This document shows, piece by piece, positions 9,002-18,012 of a stretch of DNA of 64,000 nucleotides. The position numbers and the translations under genes are program-made. The notes under the pieces were generated by a model that worked only from the letters and a program-made list of their open reading frames with translations, was not told where the DNA came from and did no database searches. Location: assembly GCF_012847335.1 (NCBI RefSeq), contig NZ_JABBDX010000001.1:310001-374000 (forward strand). The letters run 5' to 3'. Source of the stretch: Psychrobacter sp. MF31 (GTDB taxonomy: Bacteria; Pseudomonadota; Gammaproteobacteria; Pseudomonadales; Moraxellaceae). Position 1 is the stretch's first letter. Each line of letters begins with the position of its first letter.

Positions 9002-9030
9002 TTATAATTAATACCAAATTTTAAACTATA

Positions 9031-9064
9031 AAAAAAGCCTGATAGGTTGTTGTCAGGCTTTTTT
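9031..9064. terminator. Bidirectional rho-independent terminator
   Basis: AAAAAAGCCTGA (9031-9042) pairs with TCAGGCTTTTTT (9053-9064) around a 10-base loop. The flanking A and T runs allow termination of both the SDR gene and the convergent ligase gene. Confidence 0.85.
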
Positions 9065-9084
9065 ATAAAGCTAGTTTTATAAAG

Positions 9085-10761
9085 TCAAAAGCTAGGGTAA
9101 TCTGCCAAATGCTTATTGCGAAGTTGTTGCCGGAGTACTTTGCCGACGTTGGTTTTTGGCAATTCCTCTACAAATTCAATAAATCGCGGGCATTTATAGC
9201 CGGTTAAATTATCAAGGGCAAACGCTTTAATCATTTCAGTAGTAACATTGCTATCAGCGCGAACAACGTAGATTTTAACGGCTTCACCTTGCGCCTCGTC
9301 AGGGATACCAATGACCGCGCAGTCTTTTACGCCATCACAGCTGAGCATGACCGATTCAATCTCGTTAGGAAATACGTTAAATCCCGACACCAAAATCATA
9401 TCTTTTTTGCGATCAAGTAAGGTGAAGTAGCCTTTTTCATCCATGCTGACGATATCGCCTGTTTTAAAATAGCCATCAGGGGTAAAATAGTCGCGGCTGT
9501 CTTGATTAAAATAGCCTAAGGTCACATTTGGACCTTTGATGCACATCTCGCCTGCCATACCAACGCCTAAGCGATCGTTATTTTCATTAATAACGATAAC
9601 GTCCAAACTTGGCGCTGGGATTCCAATCGTGCCGTTAAAGTTGCGATCGGTGACCACGTTTGCAGTTCCTGCAGCGACCGCCTCGGTCATTCCCCAACCC
9701 TCAATCATCGGGCAGCCGGTCACCTTAAGCCAGCGCTCAGCCGTTTGCGGCGTTGCTGCCATGCCGCCAGCTTGCGTAATTTTAAGCGAGCTAAAATCTA
9801 GGTCTTTAAATTTGGGCTGGTCAAGAAGCCCTTTAAATAACGTATTCACTGCTGGGAAAATATGAAACGGTTGTCGCGATAACGTTTTGACAAAATCGGG
9901 CAAATCGCGCGGATTGGGAACCAAAATAAAGGTATATCCTGAGCGCATTCCAAGAAGGCTGAGCATAAAAGCAAAAATATGATACAACGGCAGCGCCATG
10001 ACCATATTGATATAAACTTCATTGATCTCTGAGGTGACCGGTCGATACCAAGCTTCAGATTGCATCGCCGCGGCAACTAAATTACGCTGAGTTAAAATCG
10101 CGCCTTTTGACAATCCGGTTGTGCCACCGGTATATTGTAAAATTGCCTTTTTATCAAGGGTAATTTTTGGCGCAGCAAACGGTAGCGATTTGCCTTTTTT
10201 AAGCACCTCAGGGAATTTGGTGACCTCATGCTTTGAGCTATTGAGCTTATATTTGGGAACCAAGCGCTTGACTTGCCGGATCATGGTGTTAATGAGCATG
10301 CCTTTAACGCCCATCATATCGCCCATTTTTGACAACACAATGCGCTCAATTGCCGTCTCATCGACCACTTGCTCAAGCGCTTGGGCAAAATTGTCTACCA
10401 AAAAGATCACCTTTGCCCCTGAATCGTTCAATTGATGACGCAATTCGCGACCGGTATATAAAGGATTGATGGGCGTACAAACATAGCCTGCTCGCAAAAT
10501 TCCAATCATAATTGGCAAATATTGTGGCACGTTTGGCATCATGAGCGCCACAATACTGCCTTTTGGCAACCCTTGAGCCTGAAGCCACGCCGCTACCGCA
10601 AGTGAAGCGTTATTCACATCACCATACGTGTGCGTTACGCCCATACAAATGCTGATAGGGTGCTTGGCAAAACGCTCAAAGCATTCCTCATAAAGCGCCA
10701 CGAGGCTATCATAACTGTCGGGGTCAATGGTCTTAGGAACGCTTGCTATTGTAACAGCCAA
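9085..10761 (-). CDS. fadD: Long-chain fatty acid--CoA ligase (FadD-like), 5' end uncertain
   Basis: AMP-forming acyl-CoA synthetase that activates fatty acids for beta-oxidation. The phosphate-binding loop YTGGTTGLSKG (about 210-220), the GWGMTEA motif, the YFKTGD adenylate site and the C-terminal lysine (PKTNVGKVLR) are all present. The frame can start at TTG 10761 (558 residues) or TTG 10821 (578). Neither has a strong ribosome site. The best start signal, AAGGA at 10784-10788 with ATG at 10775, lies in another frame and reads MMEKPWLLQ then TAG. That peptide resembles the normal FadD N-terminus, so a short deletion has probably shifted the frame near 10746. The enzyme is otherwise intact. 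Confidence 0.88.
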   Translation of the reverse strand: MAVTIASVPKTIDPDSYDSLVALYEECFERFAKHPISICMGVTHTYGDVNNASLAVAAWLQAQGLPKGSIVALMMPNVPQYLPIMIGILRAGYVCTPINPLYTGRELRHQLNDSGAKVIFLVDNFAQALEQVVDETAIERIVLSKMGDMMGVKGMLINTMIRQVKRLVPKYKLNSSKHEVTKFPEVLKKGKSLPFAAPKITLDKKAILQYTGGTTGLSKGAILTQRNLVAAAMQSEAWYRPVTSEINEVYINMVMALPLYHIFAFMLSLLGMRSGYTFILVPNPRDLPDFVKTLSRQPFHIFPAVNTLFKGLLDQPKFKDLDFSSLKITQAGGMAATPQTAERWLKVTGCPMIEGWGMTEAVAAGTANVVTDRNFNGTIGIPAPSLDVIVINENNDRLGVGMAGEMCIKGPNVTLGYFNQDSRDYFTPDGYFKTGDIVSMDEKGYFTLLDRKKDMILVSGFNVFPNEIESVMLSCDGVKDCAVIGIPDEAQGEAVKIYVVRADSNVTTEMIKAFALDNLTGYKCPRFIEFVEELPKTNVGKVLRQQLRNKHLADYPSF

Positions 10762-10775
10762 GGTTTTTCCATCAT
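10746..10775 (-). other. Out-of-frame FadD N-terminus (probable frameshift scar)
   Basis: Ten codons, ATG ATG to TAG, lie eight bases after AAGGA and encode MMEKPWLLQ. FadD proteins usually begin M-x-K-x-W-L followed by a Y-P turn and V-P. Here the main ligase frame resumes at ASVPKTIDPD. The two pieces join if about one or four bases were lost just before the TAG. Confidence 0.5.
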
Positions 10776-10821
10776 TGCTTTTGTCCTTAAACGATCGGGC
10801 TAAAATTGATAATAAAATCAA

Positions 10822-11145
10822 AATTAGCGACTTCCTTGTTAGCGATTAAACTTTTTAAAAGATCAACTTGGTTTATAGAAGATAGATATTGATAATATTA
10901 ACTTTAGAGTAACATGGTAGGTATTGAAAGTTACAATGCTTAAAAAAGACGTAAGAGTTAAAAAAAGGGCTAGACAAGGAGCTGATGTTGCCATTATTAA
11001 AATCAAATCAGCAGTTTTATAGATAGGACACAATGAATAAATGGTTAAAAGAATTGCCTATAAAAAAATCCCAAACTTAACACCTAATCAATGGGTCAAA
11101 GTTTGGAATAAAAAAAGTGCCTACATTAAAGCAACAGTTAAGTTT
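10822..11145 (+). other. Intergenic stretch with two doubtful small ORFs
   Basis: These 324 bases hold no recognisable gene. Two short plus-strand frames exist: 10936-11022 (28 codons, MLKKDVRVKKR...) and 11041-11154 (37 codons, MVKRIAYKK...KFLA). Both are lysine-rich, and the second runs 9 bases into the end of the thioesterase gene. An AGGA at 11024-11027 better serves a 15-codon frame at 11033. An inverted repeat CCAAACTT (11081-11088) with AAGTTTGG lies near 11098-11105. They may be relics of a lost gene; I assign no function. Confidence 0.2.
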
Positions 11146-11667
11146 TTAGCGTGATGAGGCGAAACTTTGCTGATTAAGCGCGTTTTGGATGATATCATGA
11201 AGCAGTTTTGGCACGCGGATGGGGCGGATGCTGCCGCTGGATTTTGAGTCGTCATTTGCTTGATTTTGGACGCAAGCGATAACAATTTTGGCGCGGCTTA
11301 ATACCACTTGGCGAGCGTCATTGGCGTTGGTGCTGTTGTCATCATTGATTTGCCGGCGGATGCTTTGGTGAAAAATAAGGCTGGCAGGCTTAAGCTCAAT
11401 ATGATCGATTTGAACGGCAATGCGTTCATCAAGTAAAATGGCGTGATGGTATTTGATGTCGGCTTGGCTCACCACAAAATGCTGAATGTCGCCGTTATCA
11501 TTTTGCAAAAAATACGTGTTTAGCCCCAGGTGAGTAAACCAGTCACGGCGGCAATTTTCAAAAAATACCAAATGATTGGCGTGATAAACGATGCCGCCTG
11601 CGTCCGTGTGGTTGATATAAACGTGATAATGAGTAGTAAATAATGGCGCAGAAGTTAAGTCAGTCAT
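11146..11667 (-). CDS. Acyl-CoA thioesterase, 4HBT/YbgC-like
   Basis: A 173-residue hotdog-fold thioesterase. The active-site signature is near the N-terminus: NHTDAGGIVYHANHL, with Asp22 in the catalytic aspartate position and Tyr28-His29 matching YbgC-type enzymes. This family hydrolyses short-chain or aromatic acyl-CoA. The region with the Ser/Asn-rich insert (NDDNSTNAND, about 107-116) and the C-terminal 40 residues is more variable than usual. There is no tol-pal neighbour, so a YbgC role in the Tol system is not supported by context. It may pair functionally with the ligase upstream, but that is a guess. Confidence 0.8.
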   Translation of the reverse strand: MTDLTSAPLFTTHYHVYINHTDAGGIVYHANHLVFFENCRRDWFTHLGLNTYFLQNDNGDIQHFVVSQADIKYHHAILLDERIAVQIDHIELKPASLIFHQSIRRQINDDNSTNANDARQVVLSRAKIVIACVQNQANDDSKSSGSIRPIRVPKLLHDIIQNALNQQSFASSR

Positions 11668-11793
11668 AAGCGTTCTCTAAAAGTAAGGTCAATAGTGCCC
11701 ATTAACTTAGCATAAAAATGCCCACATTAATGCGCTGAATTCATCGCGCAAACGTTAAGCAATTACAAAAAGTAAGAAAACATAGGATATCTC

Positions 11794-12615
11794 ATGACCC
11801 AATTTGTCAGCTTTAATATTAACGGTATTCGCGCGCGCCAGCATCAGCTTGAGGCGGTTCGCGATATCATTGACCCCGATGTGATGGGGCTTCAAGAAAC
11901 CAAGGTTCATGATGAGCAGTTTCCGCTAAGCGCCGTTGAAAGTCTTGGCTATCATGTGGAATATTTTGGTCAAAAAGCGCATTATGGGGTGGCGCTATTG
12001 TCAAAAACGGCGCCAATTTTTGTTCAAAAAGGCTTTCCTTGGGAAGAAGAAGATGCCCAAAAGCGCTTTATTCACGCCCGCTACGAGCTTCAAGGTCAAG
12101 AAATTGACGTCTTAAACGGCTATTTTCCGCAAGGCGAGAGCTTAGAGCATCCGATTAAATTTCCGATGAAGCGCGCTTATTATGCTGATTTGATGCGTTA
12201 TATTGACGAGCTTAAAGCCGAGGGGCGCTCACTTGTGGTGATGGGCGATATGAATGTGGCTCCTGAAGATATTGATGTTGGCATTGGCGAGGACAACGCC
12301 AAGCGCTGGCTTAAAAATAACAAGTGCTCGTTTTTGCCCGAAGAGCGCGATTGGTATGCAAATTTGATGTCAAGACAGCTTGAGGACACGTATCGGTTGC
12401 ATTACCCAAGCAGTCAGGAGTATTTTAGTTGGTTTGATTATCGCAGTCGGGGTTTTAATGATGAGCCAAAACGCGGCTTGCGAATTGACCATATTTTATG
12501 CAGCCAAGATTTGAGCGATAAATGTGTGGGGGCGGGCATCAGCTACCCACTTCGCGCTATGGAAAAGCCCTCTGATCATGCGCCTATTTGGTCAGCTTTT
12601 GATTTTAGTAAGTAG
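11794..12615 (+). CDS. xthA: Exodeoxyribonuclease III
   Basis: Class II AP endonuclease and 3'-5' exonuclease of the Xth/ExoA type, 273 residues, acting in base excision repair. Metal and catalytic motifs appear in order: NINGIRA (9-15), LQETKV (Glu35), a central GDMNVAPEDIDV (Asp and Asn near 150) and the C-terminal SDHAPI (His about 264). The length equals the E. coli enzyme plus a few residues. It is transcribed rightwards, with argJ 54 bp downstream, but there is no functional tie to arginine synthesis. Confidence 0.95.
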   Translation: MTQFVSFNINGIRARQHQLEAVRDIIDPDVMGLQETKVHDEQFPLSAVESLGYHVEYFGQKAHYGVALLSKTAPIFVQKGFPWEEEDAQKRFIHARYELQGQEIDVLNGYFPQGESLEHPIKFPMKRAYYADLMRYIDELKAEGRSLVVMGDMNVAPEDIDVGIGEDNAKRWLKNNKCSFLPEERDWYANLMSRQLEDTYRLHYPSSQEYFSWFDYRSRGFNDEPKRGLRIDHILCSQDLSDKCVGAGISYPLRAMEKPSDHAPIWSAFDFSK

Positions 12616-12669
12616 CGGTTGAATCACTAATTTTGGTTTTTATTATTTTATTACCTTTAAGGAAAAATT

Positions 12670-13899
12670 ATGGCAGTCGGCGACATCTCAACCCCCAAAA
12701 CCATTTTTGCCATTGATGGCGTTCAATTAAGCACCACCGCGGCAGGCGTTCGCTATCAAAATCGCGATGACTTGGTTGTCATCGAAATTGCCGAGGGCAG
12801 CTCAACTGCGGCAGTGACGACCAAAAATGCATTTTGCGCCGCCCCCGTTCGTATTTTGCGCGAGCACATCAAGCAAGCTGCGCCGCGCTATTTGGTCATT
12901 AATACGGGCAATGCCAATGCCGGAACGGGCGCCGATGGTCGCGCTCGCGCCGAAGCGGTTTGTCAAAGCTTAGCCCAAAAAGCAGGGGTGGAAAGCACTG
13001 CCGTTTTGCCGTTTTCAACAGGGGTGATTGGTGAGCCGCTCAATAGCGAGGCGATTGTCAACAGTTTAGATCAAGCGCTCACCAATTTAACCGCAGATGG
13101 CTGGCTTGCCGCCGCAAATGGCATCCGAACTACCGATACTGTCCCTAAAGTTGCCAGTCAAAAGCTTAGTATTGACGGTACTAGCTATCATATCTCGGGC
13201 ATTTCTAAAGGTTCAGGAATGATTCGCCCCAATATGGCAACGATGCTTGGCTTTGTGGCGACCGATGCGGATATTGCTCCTGAAATTTTGCAATCTATGC
13301 TGGCTAAAATCAACGAGAAAACGTTTAACCGAATCACCGTTGATGGCGATACCTCGACCAATGATTGCTGCGTTTTGATCGCCACCAAAGCGGCAAAGAC
13401 CGATTTAGGAACGATTGACAGCGAAAACCATCCTCATTATGAGGCGCTTTTTGCTGCGTTACAATCGGTATTTTTACGCTTAGCGCAATTGATTGTCCGT
13501 GATGGCGAAGGCGCAACCAAATTTATTACGGTCAAAGTCACCGGCGGCAACACCTCAAAAGAATGCTGCGATGTGGCGTATTCAGTTGCCCAATCTCCAC
13601 TGGTTAAAACGGCATTTTTTGCAAGTGATGCCAATTGGGGTCGTATTTTAGCGGCAGTTGGCTACGCGGGGATTGAGGATTTAGACACTGAGAACGTCAA
13701 TGTCAGCTTAGATGAAGTGATGATTTGCCAAAATGGGGGCTTAGCGCCGGATTATTCTGAGAGCCAAGGCAACACGGTAATGAGCCGCCCTGAGATCACC
13801 ATTCATATTGATTTAGGTCGCGGGGAAGCTAGCGATACGGTTTATTCTTGTGATCTGTCTTACGATTACATCAAAATCAACGCCGATTATCGAAGCTAA
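12670..13899 (+). CDS. argJ: Glutamate N-acetyltransferase/amino-acid acetyltransferase
   Basis: ArgJ (409 residues) moves the acetyl group from N-acetylornithine to glutamate in the cyclic arginine pathway, and in bifunctional forms can also use acetyl-CoA. The self-cleavage site is PNMATMLGF, with Thr191 as the new N-terminal nucleophile of the beta chain. The glycine-rich KGSGM (180-184) and the C-terminal DVAYSVAQSPLVKTA and DANWGRI motifs are typical. AAGGA lies just upstream of the ATG. Mono- versus bifunctionality cannot be told from sequence alone; presence of a separate argA elsewhere would decide. Confidence 0.95.
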   Translation: MAVGDISTPKTIFAIDGVQLSTTAAGVRYQNRDDLVVIEIAEGSSTAAVTTKNAFCAAPVRILREHIKQAAPRYLVINTGNANAGTGADGRARAEAVCQSLAQKAGVESTAVLPFSTGVIGEPLNSEAIVNSLDQALTNLTADGWLAAANGIRTTDTVPKVASQKLSIDGTSYHISGISKGSGMIRPNMATMLGFVATDADIAPEILQSMLAKINEKTFNRITVDGDTSTNDCCVLIATKAAKTDLGTIDSENHPHYEALFAALQSVFLRLAQLIVRDGEGATKFITVKVTGGNTSKECCDVAYSVAQSPLVKTAFFASDANWGRILAAVGYAGIEDLDTENVNVSLDEVMICQNGGLAPDYSESQGNTVMSRPEITIHIDLGRGEASDTVYSCDLSYDYIKINADYRS

Positions 13900-14159
13900 A
13901 GCTCACTGTTTTTAGACTTTAAAAAACGATTGGGACTTTTGTTGCAATTGCTGACGTTACTTTACAAAGCAGTTATAGAGCCAATCGTTTTTTCCGACTT
14001 ATACTAATTATCGCAAAGTAATAAAACGCTGCGGCAAAAAATTTATCACTATCCATAAAATTTATCTTTAATAAAAATACGATAACGATAAATCAAGGCT
14101 TAAGTTTTAAAAAAGCTGATCATTAAAACAAGTAATTATAATAATCTGAGGACAACACA

Positions 14160-14558
14160 ATGAAAAAATTAGCAATTGCTGCCTTATTAACTACCTTTAC
14201 CTTAGCAGGTTGCTCGACCATGAATCTTAATGATGAACGCGCGATGGTGGTTGATGGCAAACCAGTCAGCGTTAAAGTGGTCAATATCCCAAGCTTTAAA
14301 GTTGAGATTGCCCCTCGCAAAGCCGTTTGTGAGTTTACCGATAAAAATGGCAGTACCATTGAATCTCAATGCTTACAATACCGCCAAACTTATCAGAAAA
14401 ACTACAACACGTTAAATGGGGACATTCAAGGCTTTACTTATGAGCCAAATTATCGTTATGTTCTAGATGTTCGTCAAGAAGCCGTTGCCGATCCAGTGTC
14501 AGGCGTAGTAAAACCAGTTTGGTTATTAAATAAAGTGCTTTCAAAAACTGCTGAATAA
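14160..14558 (+). CDS. Small lipoprotein of unknown function
   Basis: A 132-residue exported lipoprotein. A short basic start (MKK), a hydrophobic core and the lipobox LAGC place the lipidated cysteine at residue 18. Ser at +2 predicts outer-membrane sorting. The mature part is soluble with three further cysteines' worth of positions limited to two (AVCEF and SQCLQY), which could form a disulfide. GAGGA lies just upstream of the ATG. No family recognised. The 260 bases upstream (13900-14159) are AT-rich with no obvious element, and a strong terminator follows. Confidence 0.8.
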   Translation: MKKLAIAALLTTFTLAGCSTMNLNDERAMVVDGKPVSVKVVNIPSFKVEIAPRKAVCEFTDKNGSTIESQCLQYRQTYQKNYNTLNGDIQGFTYEPNYRYVLDVRQEAVADPVSGVVKPVWLLNKVLSKTAE

Positions 14559-14574
14559 ACAATAGATTTTAAAT

Positions 14575-14608
14575 AAAAAAAGACCTTTAATTTTGAAGGT
14601 CTTTTTTT
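14575..14608. terminator. Rho-independent terminator after the lipoprotein gene
   Basis: AAAAAAAGACCTT pairs with AAGGTCTTTTTTT across a 7-base loop. It is symmetrical enough to serve the convergent sdaA as well. Confidence 0.85.
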
Positions 14609-14664
14609 ATATCAGGATATACCGCTAATTGGAAAAATAAAATTATTGAAATAATAAAAAACGA

Positions 14665-16098
14665 TTAGCATTGACTATAATTGACCGAAACGCCTTGGGT
14701 TGCGGTTAAAATACGATTGTCCGCAAAAACAGCCAAGCCGCCGCGCGAGGTTTCTTTATATTTATCATGCATGTCCTCGCCCGTTTTTTTCATCGTTTCA
14801 ATCACTTTATCGAGTGAAACAAAGTGCTGACCGTTGCCACGGCAGGCAAGCCTTGCGGCATTGATGGCTTTGACTGCGCCCATCGCGTTGCGCTCAATAC
14901 AAGGGACTTGAACCAAGCCGCCAACAGGATCACAGGTCAATCCTAAATTGTGCTCGATGCCAATTTCAGCGGCGTTTAAGCATTTTGCCGCGTCACCATT
15001 CATAACTTCCGCCAGTGCCGAGGCCGCCATCGCGCAAGCTGAGCCAACTTCACCTTGACAGCCAACCTCAGCACCAGAAATAGACGCATTTTGTTTAATC
15101 AAGCTGCCAATTGCGGTGGCATTTAACAAAAACTTGCGAGTGCCCTCAATATTATAGGCGGGCAAAAAATCGCGATAATAGTGCATGACTGCCGGAATGA
15201 TTCCCGCGGCGCCATTGGTTGGGGCGGTGACCACATTGCCGCCGTTGGCGTTTTCTTCATTGACCGCAAGGGCGTATAAATCGACCCAATCCATTGCTGC
15301 AAGCTTATCGTTTTGGTTTAAGTTTTGTTCTTTTTCGGCGCAAAGCTGCAAATAAAGCGCTTGAGCGCGGCGTTTGACTTCAAGACCACCGGGCAAAATG
15401 CCATTGTTTTCACAGCCGCGACTCACGCAATCTTGCATGGCTTGCCAAATTGCGTCCAAATACTCAAGAACGTCTTGTTCCTCTCGGTAATGGCACTCGT
15501 TTGCCAGTACCAATTCACTGATAGTGAGCTGATGCTTTTGGCATTGCTCAAGCAGTTCTGCGCCGGTATTAAAAGGGTAGGGAATTGAAGCAAACGTCGG
15601 CGCAGCATGGTCTTCATCAGGGGTGGTTGCATCTTGTTCATTGATCACAAAGCCGCCGCCCACAGAATAATAGGTTTGCTGATCGCTTGAGCCATCACTA
15701 AAAATCGCATGTAACGTCATCGCGTTTGGGTGATAAGGCATCACGGTATCGCCATACCAATGGATATCACCTTCAACATCAAAATCAATGGGATGCTTGC
15801 CTGCCAAGTTAAGCTGATTTTCTGAAAAAATCGGCGCCAAATACGGCTCGGTCAGCTGCGTATCAATGGTGGCAGGCTTATGACCTAACAGCCCAAGCAA
15901 GATGGCGGTGTCGGTCGCGTGACCTTTTCCAGTTGCTGCCAATGAGCCAAAAAGCTCAATCTCGATGCGTTTCACGTCTTGCAATTTGCCATCATCCTCA
16001 AGCGCGCTCAAAAATAAATTTGCGGCAACCATAGGTCCTACGGTATGCGAACTTGAAGGTCCAATACCAATTTTAAATAAATCAAAAACGCTAATCAT
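14665..16098 (-). CDS. sdaA: L-serine ammonia-lyase (iron-sulfur type)
   Basis: Single-chain L-serine dehydratase, 477 residues, converting serine to pyruvate and ammonia with a 4Fe-4S cluster. The N-terminal beta domain opens with the diagnostic [16 protein letters not shown]. The alpha domain has the APTNGAAG motif, a GCQGEVG cysteine and the later CDPVGG and VPCIERN cysteines that hold the cluster. E. coli SdaA is about 454 residues; the extra length lies mainly in an acidic insertion near 150-175 ([12 protein letters not shown]). It is not linked here to a serine transporter or glycine cleavage genes. Confidence 0.94.
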   Translation of the reverse strand: MISVFDLFKIGIGPSSSHTVGPMVAANLFLSALEDDGKLQDVKRIEIELFGSLAATGKGHATDTAILLGLLGHKPATIDTQLTEPYLAPIFSENQLNLAGKHPIDFDVEGDIHWYGDTVMPYHPNAMTLHAIFSDGSSDQQTYYSVGGGFVINEQDATTPDEDHAAPTFASIPYPFNTGAELLEQCQKHQLTISELVLANECHYREEQDVLEYLDAIWQAMQDCVSRGCENNGILPGGLEVKRRAQALYLQLCAEKEQNLNQNDKLAAMDWVDLYALAVNEENANGGNVVTAPTNGAAGIIPAVMHYYRDFLPAYNIEGTRKFLLNATAIGSLIKQNASISGAEVGCQGEVGSACAMAASALAEVMNGDAAKCLNAAEIGIEHNLGLTCDPVGGLVQVPCIERNAMGAVKAINAARLACRGNGQHFVSLDKVIETMKKTGEDMHDKYKETSRGGLAVFADNRILTATQGVSVNYSQC

Positions 16099-16466
16099 TT
16101 TTTATTCCAAAATAGTGAAAAATCAATGTCATAGCGCTATTATAGCGCTGAAGTGAGCGAGTATAAATGCTTAGTTATAAAGGTGGTAATAAAGCACAAG
16201 TTTATCAAAGGTAAACTTTTAGTAATCATAAATCAGTATAAACGATGCGGCAAAATAAACCTATGCTGAAAATGCGCTACAGCAAAAAATTCAAGTTTAA
16301 GCTTAAATTTGAATTTAATGGTCAATCTTGCGGAGTAATAATTGCTTTAGTTTGGCTTTAATTTCCGTTATGATGCACTGCGTTGGCGACTGTGTAACAT
16401 CCTGTAAAAATGCGCGATATGAGATGTGATCAAACGCTGATGACTTCACTTTCATAGGATCTCATT
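16099..16466. other. Divergent intergenic region
   Basis: These 368 bases separate the divergent sdaA and nucleobase permease genes and must hold both promoters. A TATGAT lies near 16368 but has no good -35 at the right distance. AGGA at 16457-16460 is the permease ribosome site. I see no riboswitch, RNA gene or small ORF. Confidence 0.4.
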
Positions 16467-17855
16467 ATGACTGCCTCTCACTCCTCATCACCTCTTGAGC
16501 CCACTTCCACCGAACATGCTGTCCCTCAAGCTTTGACAAGCAGCACTCCTGATTTTGACAATGGCCGCTGGTTTCCGACTTGGCGGTCTTTTTCTGGCGA
16601 TTTGGATAAAAATCCGGTCGGGATCAATGAGTATTTGCCGCCCAGTAAAAGCGTTCTGCTTGGCTTTCAGCATACTTTTGCCATGTTTGGCTCAACGGTT
16701 CTTGCGCCACTGTTGATGGGATTTGACCCTAATCTTGCGATTTTGATGTCAGGGTTTTGCACGGTGATGTTTTTTATGATTACCGGCGGTCGGATGCCAA
16801 GCTATTTGGGATCAAGCTTTGCCTTTATTGGTCCTGTGATTGGGGCAACGGCTTATGCGGGCTCGGGATTTAATGCCAATTTAAACGTCGCGCTTGGCGG
16901 AATCATGGTTTGCGGGATGATTTACGCGGCTATTGGGCTGCTGGTCATGAAAACGGGAACGGGCTGGATTGAGCGCTTAATGCCGCCGATTGTGACCGGT
17001 GCGATCGTGATGATTATCGGGTTAAATCTTGCTCCTGTGACCATTCAAGGGGTGTCGGCAAATCAATTTGATGCTTGGATGGCGGTGCTGACCGTCCTAC
17101 TTATTAGTAGCGTGGCGGTATTTACGCGTGGGATGCTGCGCCGACTGCTGCTGCTTGTGGGCTTGATTCTATCCTATATCGTTTATTTTGTGATGACCAA
17201 CGTGCTTGGACTTGGCGCGCCGATTGATTTTAGTGGCGTAAGTAATGCCGCTTGGTTTGGGCTGCCAACCTTTCATAGCCCAAGCTTTAACATGAGTGCC
17301 ATTGTGCTGATTGCTCCAGTAGCGTTTATTTTGATTGCCGAAAACTTAGGTCATTTTAAAGCGGTTGAGGGCATGACAAAAACTAAAGTGACGCCGTATA
17401 TGGGTCGCGCCTTTTTTGCTGATGGTTTGGCAACCACATTTTCAGCAGGACTTGGCGGAACAGGGGTGACTACTTACGCGGAAAATATCGGCGTGATGGC
17501 AGTAACCAAAGTCTATAGCACGACGATTTTTGTTGTGGCAGGACTGGTGGCGATTTTACTTGGTTTATCGCCCAAATTTGGCGCGATTATCCAAACTATT
17601 CCGCCAGCGCTTTTGGGCGGCGCGTCGATTGTGGTATTTGGTCTGATTGCTATTGCTGGCGCGAAAATCTGGATCGATAGCCATATCGATTTTAGCAAAA
17701 ATAGCAATTTAATCATTGCTGCGGTCACCGTCATTATGGGAACGGGCAATTTTAGCTTGCATTTAGGCGGCTTTGATTTGGGTGGTATTGGCACAGCCAC
17801 CCTAACGGCAATTGTGCTCAATGCGCTGTTTAATCGCCAAAAAAGCGTGGAATAA
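16467..17855 (+). CDS. NCS2 family uracil/xanthine permease
   Basis: A 462-residue inner-membrane nucleobase:cation symporter with 12-14 hydrophobic segments. Family marks include the substrate loop around PSYLGSSFAFIGP (about 112-124), the later IAENLGHFKAV stretch (Glu in the eighth segment region), and the GLGGTGVTTYAENIG motif (about 330-345) that carries the second conserved glutamate. This set is closer to uracil permeases (UraA/RutG) than to xanthine/urate carriers, but no purine or pyrimidine gene is adjacent. The first 60 residues are a hydrophilic extension. The substrate remains inferred. Confidence 0.88.
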   Translation: MTASHSSSPLEPTSTEHAVPQALTSSTPDFDNGRWFPTWRSFSGDLDKNPVGINEYLPPSKSVLLGFQHTFAMFGSTVLAPLLMGFDPNLAILMSGFCTVMFFMITGGRMPSYLGSSFAFIGPVIGATAYAGSGFNANLNVALGGIMVCGMIYAAIGLLVMKTGTGWIERLMPPIVTGAIVMIIGLNLAPVTIQGVSANQFDAWMAVLTVLLISSVAVFTRGMLRRLLLLVGLILSYIVYFVMTNVLGLGAPIDFSGVSNAAWFGLPTFHSPSFNMSAIVLIAPVAFILIAENLGHFKAVEGMTKTKVTPYMGRAFFADGLATTFSAGLGGTGVTTYAENIGVMAVTKVYSTTIFVVAGLVAILLGLSPKFGAIIQTIPPALLGGASIVVFGLIAIAGAKIWIDSHIDFSKNSNLIIAAVTVIMGTGNFSLHLGGFDLGGIGTATLTAIVLNALFNRQKSVE

Positions 17856-17999
17856 GCCAGTTTCTAACCAGTTTATAATAAAGCAGCAGCAACAAAATTG
17901 ATTTTAAAAGACAGCTTTGCGTCACAATAAAAGCTTGAATTAAGTTGGCAATAAAAGGTGAATTTGCTAAGCTAACGCCTTGATTGCTAACCTAATTTT

Positions 18000-18004
18000 G
18001 GAGG
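18000..18004 (+). promoter_or_regulatory. Strong ribosome site pointing to an ATT start
   Basis: GGAGG at 18000-18004 stands exactly eight bases before ATT (18013-18015) in the WG-repeat frame. No ATG, GTG or TTG lies at a suitable distance. Confidence 0.45.
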
Positions 18005-18012
18005 CGACAGCC

